Origin: GCA-2731375 sp002731375
Lineage (GTDB): Bacteria; Pseudomonadota; Alphaproteobacteria; GCA-2731375
Direction of reading: 5' to 3'
NCBI GenBank assembly: GCA_030752605.1
Contig: JASMDX010000075.1
Span: 24,479-88,478 of the forward strand
DNA: 64,000 nucleotides
Position numbers and translations under genes: made by a program. Numbering within the stretch: position 1 is the stretch's first letter; every line of letters starts with the position of its first letter. Shown piece after piece: positions 43,083 through 52,781 of the stretch. The notes under the pieces are model-generated. The model had not been told where the DNA came from. It searched no databases and saw nothing but the letters and a program-made list of their open reading frames with translations.

Positions 43083-44384
43083 TTAAAGTGACTTAACCGC
43101 TGCCGCAAAGGCTTTCAAGGTCTGCGCCACATCGGCCTCGTCATGGGCCAGGGAAACATAGAATTTTTTATCCCCCTTTAGAACGCCATGGGCGAGCAGG
43201 CTTTCATTGAAGCGTTGGTAGCGTTCAACGTCATTGCCTTGCGTGCCACGGTAGTCCTTGACTTCGCGGTCGGTGAAAACGACGTCGAACAACGGTGGCT
43301 CACCAAGAACCACGGCCGGAATGCCGGCCCCTTGCAACAATTCGTCCAGGCCCTGCATCAATTTCTTGCCGGTGGCAAAGATCGTCTCGTAGGTGCCGGG
43401 GCGCCTCAGGATTTCCAGCGTAGCCAGACCTGCCACCGCCGCCACGGGGTTGCCGCTCAAAGTGCCGAGCTGCGGCATGAAGCTTTTGTCCGCCACGGCA
43501 TCTTTGTCGAAATGTGTCATGATATCTGCCCGGCCCGCTATGGCCGCCAGGGGGAGGCCGCCGCCGATAACCTTGCCCAGGGCGCACAGGTCCGGGGTGA
43601 CTCCATAATAGGCCTGGGCCCCGCCATAGGCGAAACGGAAACCGGTCACCACCTCGTCAAAGATCAGGGGGATGCTGTATTCGGTCGCGAGCCGGCGCAA
43701 GGTTTCAAGGAAGCCCGGCGCGGGCGGCAGGAAACGTTGGAAGGGTTCGACAATGATGCCGCCCAGGTCGTTGTGATGCGCCTTGATCAGGCTGGCTGCC
43801 GCCTTGGCATCGTTGTAGGGCGCGATTAGCATCTCATCGCGGATGCGTTGCGGGATGCCGGCTGAATCGGGTGCGGCCTGGGGAAAGTTGCCTGGCTGTT
43901 TTGGCGCCATGGACATCAGGGCATAATCGCTCATGCCGTGAAAGCCGCCCTCAAACTTCAGAATCTTGTCGCGCCTGCTGTGGGCCCGGGCCAGACGCAT
44001 AGCGTAGAGATTCGCCTCCCCCCCAGAGGAAACATAGCGGACCTTGTCGGCGCAGGCGACCGCATCGACGATCTCGGCCGCCAGACGGATGCCGGCTTCG
44101 TTATTGGCAAAGAAGGTCGTGCCCCGCGGCAGCTGTTCCTGTATTGCCGCCAAAACTTCCTCATTACCATGGCCGATCAGCATGGGGCCGGAGCCGAGCA
44201 GATAATCCACATATTCGTTGCCCGAGACATCCCAGACCCGGCCGCCACGGCCTGCCTTGATGACAATGTCAAAGGACAGATTGCCGAAGCCGCCCGCCGG
44301 CAAAACCTTAGCCGCCAACTCCACCAGGGCCAGTTCGTCGTCGCTGCGTTTCAGATCGTTCATGACTGTTTCCAATGGGGTCAT
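43083..44384 (-). CDS. Class III aminotransferase (glutamate-1-semialdehyde aminomutase-like)
   Basis: 433-residue PLP enzyme of the class III aminotransferase group. LIFDEVVTGFRFAYGGAQAYYG precedes the PLP Lys in LGKVIGGGLPLAAIAGR, and GTLSGNPVAAVAGLATL matches the GSA-aminomutase/beta-aminotransferase type. It starts inside ATGA, overlapping the stop of the upstream acyl-CoA dehydrogenase by four bases. The context (polyamine-type importer, amidase, acyl-CoA dehydrogenases) points to an omega- or beta-amino acid substrate rather than tetrapyrrole synthesis, but this is inference. Confidence 0.84.
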   Translation of the reverse strand: MTPLETVMNDLKRSDDELALVELAAKVLPAGGFGNLSFDIVIKAGRGGRVWDVSGNEYVDYLLGSGPMLIGHGNEEVLAAIQEQLPRGTTFFANNEAGIRLAAEIVDAVACADKVRYVSSGGEANLYAMRLARAHSRRDKILKFEGGFHGMSDYALMSMAPKQPGNFPQAAPDSAGIPQRIRDEMLIAPYNDAKAAASLIKAHHNDLGGIIVEPFQRFLPPAPGFLETLRRLATEYSIPLIFDEVVTGFRFAYGGAQAYYGVTPDLCALGKVIGGGLPLAAIAGRADIMTHFDKDAVADKSFMPQLGTLSGNPVAAVAGLATLEILRRPGTYETIFATGKKLMQGLDELLQGAGIPAVVLGEPPLFDVVFTDREVKDYRGTQGNDVERYQRFNESLLAHGVLKGDKKFYVSLAHDEADVAQTLKAFAAAVKSL

Positions 44385-45637
44385 CTGATCAAATTTCTGG
44401 GCACGTCCCGGAACGGCCGGTCAGTATCGTTGCGCGGCTCCTTGGGCATGCCCAGGACTCGTTCGGATATGATGTTGCGCTGAATCTCGTCAGTACCGCC
44501 GGCAATCGATATGGCCGGCGTGGAAACCAGGATCTCGGCGATAACACCGTCCATGGAACTATCACTGCCGGTCAGCATGGCATCGGCGCCACTGATCATG
44601 GTGTGCACATGGTTGCCCAGGCGCGCCACATGGCTGGCCGCCAGTTTGCCGATGGAGCCTTCCGGGCCCTGGTTGCGCCCTAACACCGCCGCCGCCCGGG
44701 CCCGCCGCGCCGTCCATTCGGCGGATTTGGCCAAGGTCAGCAGCTTGGCGATCTCCTGACGCACCACCGGGTCGTCGTACTTGCCGGTCTCTTTCGCCCG
44801 TTCGATGACCAGATCGACGCGGCCCATGCGCTGGGGATACCATTTGTAGGGCGCCATGGCGTGGGCGATTTCCTCCCGCTCCTCCACATAGGCGCGCTCG
44901 GGGCGGTTCGTGCCCATGGCCCAGCGGCGCAGGCCGTCGGCGCCCCGGCGTTCATGCATCAGGGTCGTGGTGGCGATCTTCCAACCATCGCCCAGGCCCT
45001 CGACCTGGTATTCCGGATCGATCACGGCATCGGTGAAAAACACCTGATTGAACGAGGCATGGCCGTTCATTTGCCTGAGCGGTTGCACATCAACCGCGTC
45101 CTGGGTCATGTCCAGGACGAAATAACTCAGGCCCTTGTGCTTGGGTAGGTCCCAATCGGTGCGTGCCAGCAGCAGGCCCCATTGGGCATGATGGGCCGAG
45201 GTGGTCCAGACTTTTTGCCCGTTGATGATCCACTTGCCATCCTTCAGATCAGCCCGTGTTACCGCACCCGCTAAGTCCGAGCCGCTGCCCGGTTCCGAGA
45301 ATAATTGGCACCAGGTATCCTCGCCCGTCAGAATACGACGGAGGAATTTTTCCTTATGCATCTGGCTGCCGTGTTCCAACAGGGTGGCGGCGGCTAGCAT
45401 GCGGATGCCGGCGCGGGCCACGCCGATGGCGCCAATTTTCTGGAATTCTTCCTCGATGGCAGAGACCATGCCGTCGGGTAGGCCCCGGCCATACCATTCT
45501 TTTGGCCAGGCCGGCATGCCCCAGCCGGAATCCGCCAACTTGTTACGCCATTCCACCAGGCTGAGGTTCGGATCCCAGTTGACTTCCAGCCAGGCGTGGA
45601 TTTCCTCAAGAACTTCTGTTTCGTTAATTTCACTCAT
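44381..45637 (-). CDS. Acyl-CoA dehydrogenase, large-subunit type
   Basis: 418-residue acyl-CoA dehydrogenase resembling the large chain of two-gene dehydrogenases (PimC or FadE27-type). Seen: CQLFSEPGSGSDLAGAVTRA, WIINGQKVWTTSAHHA and the C-terminal SIAGGTDEIQRNIISERVLGMP. AGGA lies eight bases before the ATG. A smaller, related dehydrogenase precedes it by 10 bases, and the two likely form an alpha2-beta2 enzyme. Substrate is probably a bulky or dicarboxylic acyl-CoA by analogy with pimeloyl-CoA and steroid side-chain enzymes. Confidence 0.86.
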   Translation of the reverse strand: MSEINETEVLEEIHAWLEVNWDPNLSLVEWRNKLADSGWGMPAWPKEWYGRGLPDGMVSAIEEEFQKIGAIGVARAGIRMLAAATLLEHGSQMHKEKFLRRILTGEDTWCQLFSEPGSGSDLAGAVTRADLKDGKWIINGQKVWTTSAHHAQWGLLLARTDWDLPKHKGLSYFVLDMTQDAVDVQPLRQMNGHASFNQVFFTDAVIDPEYQVEGLGDGWKIATTTLMHERRGADGLRRWAMGTNRPERAYVEEREEIAHAMAPYKWYPQRMGRVDLVIERAKETGKYDDPVVRQEIAKLLTLAKSAEWTARRARAAAVLGRNQGPEGSIGKLAASHVARLGNHVHTMISGADAMLTGSDSSMDGVIAEILVSTPAISIAGGTDEIQRNIISERVLGMPKEPRNDTDRPFRDVPRNLIR

Positions 45638-45647
45638 AATACTGTCC

Positions 45648-46787
45648 TCAACCTTGCCAGCGCTGCAACATCAGTTCCCGGTGATAGCTGGGTTCACCCA
45701 GAAACACCTCGGAACTTTTCGCGCGTTTGAACCATAAATGGGTATCGTTATCCCAGGTAAAGCCGATGCCGCCATGGATCTGGATGGTGTGGATGGCGGT
45801 CTGCATATAGGCCTCCGCCGCACCGGCCTTGGCCAGTGACGCCATGGCACCGAGCTCTTCCCCGCCATCATGATCGCCATCGGCAGCGGCGGCGGCGTAA
45901 TAGGCGGCGGATTTCGCCAGTTCCACGTCGATCAGCATATCGGCCGATTTGTGCTTCATGGTCTGGAACGAAGCTATGGTGCGGCCAAACTGCATGCGCA
46001 GCTGAGCATAATCCAGGGCCTGTTCCCGCAAGGCCTCGGCCCCGCCGACCATTTCGTTGGCCAGACAGGTCACCGCCTGATCCAGGGTCTTCGTCAGGAG
46101 CGCGGCGGCGGCACCTTCGCTACCCAATAGCTGCGCAGAGACGCCGTTGAATTCCAGGCGCGCCAGTTTGCGCGTGTCATCGACGCCTTGCAGGCGCTTC
46201 CGGCTCAGACCGTCCGCGTCCCCCGCCACGGTGAAGAATGACAGGCCATTGTCGCCGGCTGTGCCTGGTGCCCGCGCCAAAACCACGATCAGTTCCGCCG
46301 TGTGGCCATCCAGGACGAAGCTCTTGACGCCGTCCAGTTGATAACCGTCTTCCACGGCCTTGGCCGTCATTGCCATGCCAGCGCTGTCCCAGCGGCCATT
46401 TTCCTCAGTGAAAGCCAAGGCCGCCCGGTTTTTTCCAGCGGAAATGGGCGGTAGCAGGGCACGCTTTTGCTCTTCGTCACCGGCATTCAGAATAGCCGTG
46501 GCCGCCATCACGACGGTGGAGAAATAGGGCGCACAGAGCAGGCTCCGGCCCATTTCCTCCAGCACGATGGCCAGTTCAACAAAGCCAAAGCCCTGGCCGC
46601 CGTATTCCTCGGGAATATGAATGGCGGTCACGCCCAGATCCTGGCTCAACTGACGCCAGACGTCCGGATCATAGCCGTCCTCGGTCTCCATCAGGCGGCG
46701 CACTTCTGTGGTCGGTGATTTTTCCGCCAGAAAACGCCTCAGGATCGAACGAAATTCGGTTTGTTCATCGGTGAAACTAAAACTCAT
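45648..46787 (-). CDS. Acyl-CoA dehydrogenase, small-subunit type
   Basis: 379-residue acyl-CoA dehydrogenase. HIPEEYGGQGFGFVELAIVLEEMGRSLL is typical of the N-terminal domain, and the C-terminus reads HTIQIHGGIGFTWDNDTHLWFKRAK, without the GG-T-EIQ catalytic motif of its neighbour. That pattern is characteristic of the partner subunit in heteromeric dehydrogenases. AGGGAGG lies eight bases before the ATG at 46787; a longer frame upstream lacks family sequence. It is 64 bases after the ABC permease gene. Confidence 0.86.
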   Translation of the reverse strand: MSFSFTDEQTEFRSILRRFLAEKSPTTEVRRLMETEDGYDPDVWRQLSQDLGVTAIHIPEEYGGQGFGFVELAIVLEEMGRSLLCAPYFSTVVMAATAILNAGDEEQKRALLPPISAGKNRAALAFTEENGRWDSAGMAMTAKAVEDGYQLDGVKSFVLDGHTAELIVVLARAPGTAGDNGLSFFTVAGDADGLSRKRLQGVDDTRKLARLEFNGVSAQLLGSEGAAAALLTKTLDQAVTCLANEMVGGAEALREQALDYAQLRMQFGRTIASFQTMKHKSADMLIDVELAKSAAYYAAAAADGDHDGGEELGAMASLAKAGAAEAYMQTAIHTIQIHGGIGFTWDNDTHLWFKRAKSSEVFLGEPSYHRELMLQRWQG

Positions 46788-46851
46788 GGCACGTGCCTCC
46801 CTAAGCCTACTGTAAACCGAAGTGGCTAAAGGGTGAAGGCTCTGATCTCGG

Positions 46852-47679
46852 CTATTTCGCCGCGCGCGTGAGGCGCTCGCCACGCCAACGCAACAGTTCC
46901 ACCACGGCCATCAGGCTCACCGACACCACGATCAGCAGTGTCGCGATGGCCACGATCGAGGGATCAAGATTGTCGCGCAGACCGGAGAACAGTTGCCGGG
47001 GCAAGGTAAACTGCGCCGGCGAGGCAATGAAAAGCGCCACGACGATCTCATCGAACGAGGTGACAAAGGCAAAGACGGCACCGGATATCACGCCAGGCGT
47101 GATCATGGGCAGGGTGACGGTGAAAAAGGCAATGATTGGACGGGCGCCTAGGCTTTGCGCCGCGCGCACCATGTTGCGGTCAAAGCCCTGCAAGGTCGCC
47201 GTCACGGTGATGACCACGAAGGGCACCGCCAGAACCGTATGGGCCAGGATCATGCCTGTAAAAGTGCCGGCCAGGCCGACGCGGGCAAAGACGAAATAGG
47301 CCGCCAGCGCCGTGATCACCAAGGGCACCATCATGGGGGAGAGCAGCAGCGCCATCAGCAACGGCTTTAGACGGAATTCAACGCTGGTCAGGCCATAGGC
47401 CGCCAGCGTGCCCAAGATCGTCGCCAGCACCGTGGTGGCCGAAGCGATGATGATGCTGTTCTCAAGTGACAGCATCCAAGGGTACGGCGTGAAGATAACC
47501 TCGAACCATTGCCATGACAGTCCGGGCAACGGGTAGTTCAGTATCGAGGATGAACTGACCGATATGGGAATGATGACGATGATCGGCGCCACCAGAAAGA
47601 CGAATACAAGAATGCAGATAATGCGGAAAGCCCAATGCCAAAGCCGCTGGGATGGGGTCGCATATCGCGGCAGTGCCAT
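46852..47679 (-). CDS. ABC transporter permease, PotC-like
   Basis: 275-residue inner-membrane permease with about six segments. The EAA-like loop is ARMVRAAQSLGARPIIAFFTVTLPMITPGVISG (in part: RAAQSLGARP), which docks on the ATPase. The first part reads LVAPIIVIIPISVSSS. The layout matches the PotC/YdcV subunit of polyamine-type importers. It starts 9 bases after the PotB-like gene. The substrate is not shown; polyamine, opine and small-peptide-like amines are all imported by this class. Confidence 0.86.
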   Translation of the reverse strand: MALPRYATPSQRLWHWAFRIICILVFVFLVAPIIVIIPISVSSSSILNYPLPGLSWQWFEVIFTPYPWMLSLENSIIIASATTVLATILGTLAAYGLTSVEFRLKPLLMALLLSPMMVPLVITALAAYFVFARVGLAGTFTGMILAHTVLAVPFVVITVTATLQGFDRNMVRAAQSLGARPIIAFFTVTLPMITPGVISGAVFAFVTSFDEIVVALFIASPAQFTLPRQLFSGLRDNLDPSIVAIATLLIVVSVSLMAVVELLRWRGERLTRAAK

Positions 47680-47688
47680 TTTCGGCCC

Positions 47689-48945
47689 CTAACCCAGTTT
47701 CATGCCGCCGGCACCGGCGAAGCGCTGGTACAGCGGATACAACACGGCGATACAGATCAGCAACAACATGGCGAGGGCGCCGGCCAAGCCCCAATTGGCT
47801 GTATTGGTGGCGAATTCGGCGATCAGATAGGCCAGCATCTGGTCCGAGCCGCCCCCGATCAGCATGGGCGTGATATAGAAACCCAGCGCGATGACATAGA
47901 CCAGCAGACAGCCCGCCGCCAGGCCTGGTACGGTCTGCGGAAAATAGACCCCAAGAAAAGCCGATCGCGGTGTCGCGCCCAACGAGGCGGCGGCGCGCAC
48001 ATGATCGCCGGGGATGCCTTTCATCACGCTATAGAGCGGCAGAATCATGAAGGGCAGCAGAATATGCACCATCGAAATATAGACGCCGGTGCGGTTGAAA
48101 ATCAGTGCCAGGGGTTCGTCCACCAGGCCCAGCCCGATCAATGCATCGTTAACGATGCCCGACTTCTGCAACACGATCACCCAGGCGGCCGTGCGCACCA
48201 AAAGCGAGGTCCAGAACGGTAACAGCACCAACAGGATCAGGATCTTGGCCAGCCGTGGTGGTGCCGTGGCGATCATATAGGCCACGGGATAACCCAGCAT
48301 GATGCAGGCCAGCGTGACAACCAGGGCTATCCACAAGGTACGCCGCAGGTTGGAGAGATAGATTTGCTGCTCCGGCGCCGCGCGCTCGATACTGCCATCC
48401 CACTGCAGGTCCAGGTCCAATGCCTGCAACAGGTAGTGCAGGGTGAAGCGGCTGTCGTTGGCCTTCAAGGTGCGCCAGTAAATCAGTTCGGACCAGCGTT
48501 TGTCCCGGGCGATGATGGCTTCCTTGAACGGCGCCCGCATGCGTTTTGCCTTGCGGCCCGTGCGCATCAACAGGCTGCGGAAGCCGCTGACTTCGTAATT
48601 CAGGCGCAGCGACACCTTGGGCAGGGTGGTGTCGGCATAGCCGCGCTTCAGATCCTCGGCCAGGGCCGCGAAGGTGGCCTCGTCGGGTATGCTTTGTGCA
48701 TCCCAATCCCGCAGGGCCGCCGTAACCCTGGGCAGCATGGTCACCACCTCCGGGTTGGAGATGGAGAAATACAGCACCGAGCCGATCGGGATCAGAAAGA
48801 AAGCCAGCAAAAAAAGAAACAGCGGCGCAATCAGGCCATAGGCACGAAACTTGCGCCGCCGCTCCGCCCGCCGCAAATTCGCTTTCAAAATGCTCCGGTC
48901 GGAAACCGCTCCCGTTGGCCCGGGATTAATAGCCTGCTCACTCAT
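47689..48945 (-). CDS. ABC transporter permease, PotB-like, with large periplasmic insert
   Basis: 418-residue permease, longer than usual (about 290-310) because ~120 residues sit between the first and second membrane segments. The first segment is GLIAPLFLFLLAFFLIPIG; the insert runs from NPEVVTMLPRV to the LRRTLWIALVV segment. The EAA-like loop is RAAASLGATPRSAFLGVYFPQTVPGL. Long inserts of this kind occur in some alphaproteobacterial polyamine- or opine-type permeases. The ATG at 48945 is used; the upstream extension has no membrane character. Confidence 0.85.
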   Translation of the reverse strand: MSEQAINPGPTGAVSDRSILKANLRRAERRRKFRAYGLIAPLFLFLLAFFLIPIGSVLYFSISNPEVVTMLPRVTAALRDWDAQSIPDEATFAALAEDLKRGYADTTLPKVSLRLNYEVSGFRSLLMRTGRKAKRMRAPFKEAIIARDKRWSELIYWRTLKANDSRFTLHYLLQALDLDLQWDGSIERAAPEQQIYLSNLRRTLWIALVVTLACIMLGYPVAYMIATAPPRLAKILILLVLLPFWTSLLVRTAAWVIVLQKSGIVNDALIGLGLVDEPLALIFNRTGVYISMVHILLPFMILPLYSVMKGIPGDHVRAAASLGATPRSAFLGVYFPQTVPGLAAGCLLVYVIALGFYITPMLIGGGSDQMLAYLIAEFATNTANWGLAGALAMLLLICIAVLYPLYQRFAGAGGMKLG

Positions 48946-49042
48946 GTGGCTTGCTCGTTTATTGAAAACCCTGATTGGCGGGAGCACCTAGATCGGCGCC
49001 CCCGCAACCATGATTCCATGCCCTGCCGGGTTCGGGCCGGGC

Positions 49043-50095
49043 CTACTTAGCCTTCCAGGCGGTCCAACGCTCGAAGATCTCATCGGAATTATCGAGCCAG
49101 AATTCCACCGAATCCTGGCGACCCGTATCCAAGGCATCGGCGATATTCGCACCCGCCGGCAGGGCAGCCGCGACGTCAGGCTTGATATATTTCAATGCCG
49201 CCTTGACCGGCTGACCATAGGTATAGTCATTGGTGAAAGCCGCCTCACGTTTTGGATCGGAAAAAAACTGCAGATACTCATACGCCGTATCCACGTGTTT
49301 CGAGCCTTTGAAAATGACCCATTTATCCACGTACAAAATGTTGTTCTGCCAGATCATTTTCAGGCCGTGGCCGTCCTTGTTGGCCTTGGAAATGCGGCCG
49401 TTGTAGGCTGTGGACATCACGACGTCGCCGCTGATCAGCCATTCCGGCGCCTGGGCGCCCGCTTCCCACCACTGGATGTTGCTTTTGATCGAATCCAGCT
49501 TGGCGAAGGCGCGATCCAGGCCGGCCTTGGTGCTCATTACCTTGTAGACATCCTTGACATCGACGCCGTCGGCCATCAGGGCGAATTCCAGTGTGCCCTT
49601 GGGATCACTGCGGACACCGCGCTTGCCGGGGATCTTTTTCAGATCAAAAAAATCGGCGATCGAAGTCGGCTCAGCCTTGGTATTTTTCGGGTTATAGCCA
49701 ACCAGTTGCGAAACCGTCGCGACGCCCAGGCCGCATTCCGTGACGGCTGGGCCGATATAATTGTCCTTTGGCCCGATGCGGGACCAATCCAGCTTCACGA
49801 ACAGGCCCTCCTCGCAACCACGGATCAGCTCCGAGGTTTCGATCTGCACCACATCCCATGGGCGGTTGCCGGTTTCCTGCATGGCCTTGAACTGGGCCCA
49901 GCCACCAAGATAGGTGTCTTCCAGAACCTTGATGCCCTTGGAATCGCCAAACGGTTTGAAGAAATTCTTGCGTTGGGAATCCTGATAACCTCCACCCCAC
50001 GATGCGATGGTGAAATCCCGCGCAATAGCCGTGCCCGCCAGCGCCACGACGCCCAGCGTTACCGCCGCCGCCGCCACATATTTTCGAAAAATCAT
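49043..50095 (-). CDS. ABC transporter substrate-binding protein, PotD-like
   Basis: 350-residue periplasmic binding protein. The signal peptide (MIFRKYVAAAAVTLGVVALAGTAIA) is followed by RDFTIASWGGGYQDSQRKNFFKPF, a start usual for extracellular solute-binding family 1/PotD. EWLISGDVVMSTAYNGRISKAN is a family segment for the ligand cleft. AAGGGG precedes the ATG at 50095. It is the first gene of the minus-strand importer operon; the ATPase gene is divergent across a ~100-base gap. Confidence 0.86.
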   Translation of the reverse strand: MIFRKYVAAAAVTLGVVALAGTAIARDFTIASWGGGYQDSQRKNFFKPFGDSKGIKVLEDTYLGGWAQFKAMQETGNRPWDVVQIETSELIRGCEEGLFVKLDWSRIGPKDNYIGPAVTECGLGVATVSQLVGYNPKNTKAEPTSIADFFDLKKIPGKRGVRSDPKGTLEFALMADGVDVKDVYKVMSTKAGLDRAFAKLDSIKSNIQWWEAGAQAPEWLISGDVVMSTAYNGRISKANKDGHGLKMIWQNNILYVDKWVIFKGSKHVDTAYEYLQFFSDPKREAAFTNDYTYGQPVKAALKYIKPDVAAALPAGANIADALDTGRQDSVEFWLDNSDEIFERWTAWKAK

Positions 50096-50199
50096 CACTT
50101 GCCCCTTTCTCCCGTTGTCCACGAACACACTAAATGGTTCATGTCAGTTTTTGGTTCTTTATGGAAAATATTGTAACACTGCCCGAAAGAGTGCGTAAA

Positions 50200-51333
50200 A
50201 TGAATCCTGTCAGCAACCAATTCGCGGCGGTGGAGCAAGTGCGGGAAAATTCAGAAGGCGTCGTCTCGTTTGTTGGTGTGGAAAAGACCTATGATGGTGA
50301 TACCAATGTGGTCAAGGGCCTGGATCTGACCATCTGCAAAGGCGAATTCCTAACCTTGCTTGGCCCGTCCGGCTCGGGCAAAACCACGACCCTGATGATG
50401 CTGGCCGGTTTCGAGGAGCCGACGGCGGGGGAGATTCTACTTCGTGGTAACTCACTTGCCCACGTGCCGCCATATCGCCGCAACATGGGCATTGTGTTTC
50501 AGAATTATGCCTTGTTCCCTCATAAAAGTGTGCGCGAAAATGTCGCCTATCCATTGCGGCAACGACGCCTGCCCAAGGCGGAAATAGGTGAGCGGACCTT
50601 GCGGGCCCTGCGGATGGTCGAGCTTGAGCATCTGGCGGATCGCCGCCCAGCCCAGCTTTCGGGCGGTCAGCAGCAGCGCGTCGCGCTGGCCAGGGCCCTG
50701 GTGTTCGAGCCCGAACTAGTCCTGATGGACGAACCCCTGGGTGCTCTGGACAAGAATTTGCGGGAACAGATGCAGATCGAGATCAAGCATTTGCACGAGG
50801 CGTTTGGCATGACCGTGGTCTATGTCACCCATGACCAACGGGAGGCGTTGACCATGTCCGATCGGGTGGCAGTTTTTAACGATGGCATCGTGCAGCAAAT
50901 TGATGATCCGCACACGATCTACGAATATCCCAGCAATTCCTTCGTCGCCAACTTTATCGGCGAAAACAATAATCTTGACGGGCGCATCACCAAACGGCTG
51001 GGTGACGAATGCGAGGTCACCCTGGACAGTGGCGAACAGGTCACGGCGCAGGCGGTCAATGTCGGCGGTGAAGGCAGCACGACGTCGCTGTCAATTCGGC
51101 CGGAACGTCTGCATCTCAATATCAATGGCCGCGGCATGGTCAACCGGGTGCAGGGCACGGTTATGGAGATTATTTATGGTGGCGATCATTCCATGATCCG
51201 CATCGCACGAAATGGTGGCGGGGAGTTGATGGCCAAGGCCGTCGCGGCGGAGGCGGAGCGCATTCATTTGGGCGACAGCTTGGAGGCCGGCTGGGACACC
51301 GCCCATTGCCGCGCCCTGGACCCGATGGAATGA
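50200..51333 (+). CDS. ABC transporter ATPase, PotA-like
   Basis: 377-residue ATPase of a spermidine/putrescine-type importer. Walker A GPSGSGKTT, Q-loop VFQNYALFPH, signature LSGGQQQRVALARAL, Walker B LVLMDEPLGALD and the switch His in VYVTHDQREAL are all present; a C-terminal TOBE-like regulatory domain follows (SIRPERL). The ATG at 50200 has AAAGAG upstream; two earlier in-frame ATG codons lack ribosome sites. Divergent from the binding protein and permease genes, so their promoters share the gap and may be controlled together. Confidence 0.88.
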   Translation: MNPVSNQFAAVEQVRENSEGVVSFVGVEKTYDGDTNVVKGLDLTICKGEFLTLLGPSGSGKTTTLMMLAGFEEPTAGEILLRGNSLAHVPPYRRNMGIVFQNYALFPHKSVRENVAYPLRQRRLPKAEIGERTLRALRMVELEHLADRRPAQLSGGQQQRVALARALVFEPELVLMDEPLGALDKNLREQMQIEIKHLHEAFGMTVVYVTHDQREALTMSDRVAVFNDGIVQQIDDPHTIYEYPSNSFVANFIGENNNLDGRITKRLGDECEVTLDSGEQVTAQAVNVGGEGSTTSLSIRPERLHLNINGRGMVNRVQGTVMEIIYGGDHSMIRIARNGGGELMAKAVAAEAERIHLGDSLEAGWDTAHCRALDPME

Positions 51334-51375
51334 TGAAGACCACGCCCGCGCCACGAGCAAATTCGGAGACAAGAA

Positions 51376-52779
51376 ATGAACCAACCGGCACCTGATCCCA
51401 CCTACATGACCGTGCATGCCCTGTCTGCCGCCATTGCCGATGGCAGCCTGACCTCCGCCGGCATAGTCGAATGCTGTTTGCAGCGGATCGCCGCGCTTGA
51501 TGAAAAGCTGCATGCCTTTGTCACCGTCTATGCGGATGAGGCGCGCCTGGCGGCCAAGGCCGCCGACCAGGCTATCCAATCCGGCCATTCCCTCGGCCCC
51601 TTGCATGGTATCCCCATCGCCCTGAAGGACATCATCGATATGGAGGGGCGGATCACCACCGGCGGCAGCCAGGTCTGGCGCCAACGTATCTCGCCGACCA
51701 CGGCGACGGTGGCGCAACGGCTGATCGGCGCCGGTATGATCGTTATCGGCAAGACCCATTCGGTGGAATTCGCCATGGGTGGCTGGGGCACCAACACCCA
51801 CATGGGCACGCCGTGGAACCCCTGGGATTTGGACACACACCGCACGCCCGGCGGCTCTTCGTCGGGCTCCGGCGTTGCCGTGGCCGCCGGTATGGTGCCC
51901 GCCGCCATTGGCACCGATACGGGCGGCTCGGTACGCCTGCCGGCTTCGTACTGTGGTCTGGCCGGGCTCAAGACCACCGTGGGCCGGGTCAGCCTGCATG
52001 GTATCCTGCCGCTCAGCACCACCCTGGATACACCGGGGCCCATGACGCGTTCGGTCGAGGATGCGGCGATGATCTATGACACCATTCAGGGCCACGATCC
52101 GCTGTGGCCGCCAACCCTGGCCCATACGGCGCAAAGCCCATTCGCGACAATGCGCCGTGGCGTGCAGGGCTTGCGCCTGGCCGCGGTCTCCGGTGCCGAA
52201 CGCTCGGGCGTCGATGGCCCAACCCTGGCCGCTTTCGACGCCGCACAGGAGACGTTGCATGGACTGGGCGCCACGATCACGGAGATCGAGATGCCGCGTC
52301 CCTTCACGGACTTCGCCGCCATAGCTGGGCGCATCATCGGTGCGGAAGGCTATCGTTTCGTTGGCAAATTGGCGGATGACGACGAATTGCCCATCGATCC
52401 CAATGTGCGCCCGCGTATTGCCCTGGGCCGGGATATCAAGGCCCACGAATACCTCGACGCCCTGGCCGAGAAGGAAGCCGTCAAGGCGGAATTCGCTGAG
52501 ATCATGCTGGATTTCGATGCCCTGTTGCTGCCCAGCACTGAAACCCCGGCGATTCCCGTGGTGGAGGCGGACGAAGGCGGTACGCCGGCGCGCTTTACCC
52601 GCGCCGGCAATTGCCTGGATCTCTGCGCCCTGTCCCTGCCCAACGGGATGTCACCGGATGGCTTGCCAACATCTCTGCAAATCGCCTGTGCCGGCCATGA
52701 CGAGGCCACGGCCCTGCGCGTCGGCTGGGCCTATGAACAGGCCACGGACTGGCACACCCGGCATCCGGATCTAGGCTGA
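51376..52779 (+). CDS. Amidase signature family enzyme
   Basis: 467-residue amidase with triad Lys in IPIALKDIIDMEG, cis-Ser in PGGSSSGSGVAVAAG and the nucleophile in GTDTGGSVRLPASYCGLAGLK. GGAG lies seven bases before the ATG. It starts 42 bases after the PotA-like gene and probably shares its transcript, so the imported compound may be an amide that this enzyme splits, feeding the aminotransferase and acyl-CoA dehydrogenases of the divergent operon. It is a different subfamily from the amidase at 20371-21549. Confidence 0.87.
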   Translation: MNQPAPDPTYMTVHALSAAIADGSLTSAGIVECCLQRIAALDEKLHAFVTVYADEARLAAKAADQAIQSGHSLGPLHGIPIALKDIIDMEGRITTGGSQVWRQRISPTTATVAQRLIGAGMIVIGKTHSVEFAMGGWGTNTHMGTPWNPWDLDTHRTPGGSSSGSGVAVAAGMVPAAIGTDTGGSVRLPASYCGLAGLKTTVGRVSLHGILPLSTTLDTPGPMTRSVEDAAMIYDTIQGHDPLWPPTLAHTAQSPFATMRRGVQGLRLAAVSGAERSGVDGPTLAAFDAAQETLHGLGATITEIEMPRPFTDFAAIAGRIIGAEGYRFVGKLADDDELPIDPNVRPRIALGRDIKAHEYLDALAEKEAVKAEFAEIMLDFDALLLPSTETPAIPVVEADEGGTPARFTRAGNCLDLCALSLPNGMSPDGLPTSLQIACAGHDEATALRVGWAYEQATDWHTRHPDLG

Positions 52780-52781
52780 TA

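Noticed and set aside
51091..52446. 451-codon frame antisense to the ATPase and amidase
   Set aside because: Spans two unrelated genes and has no recognisable fold.
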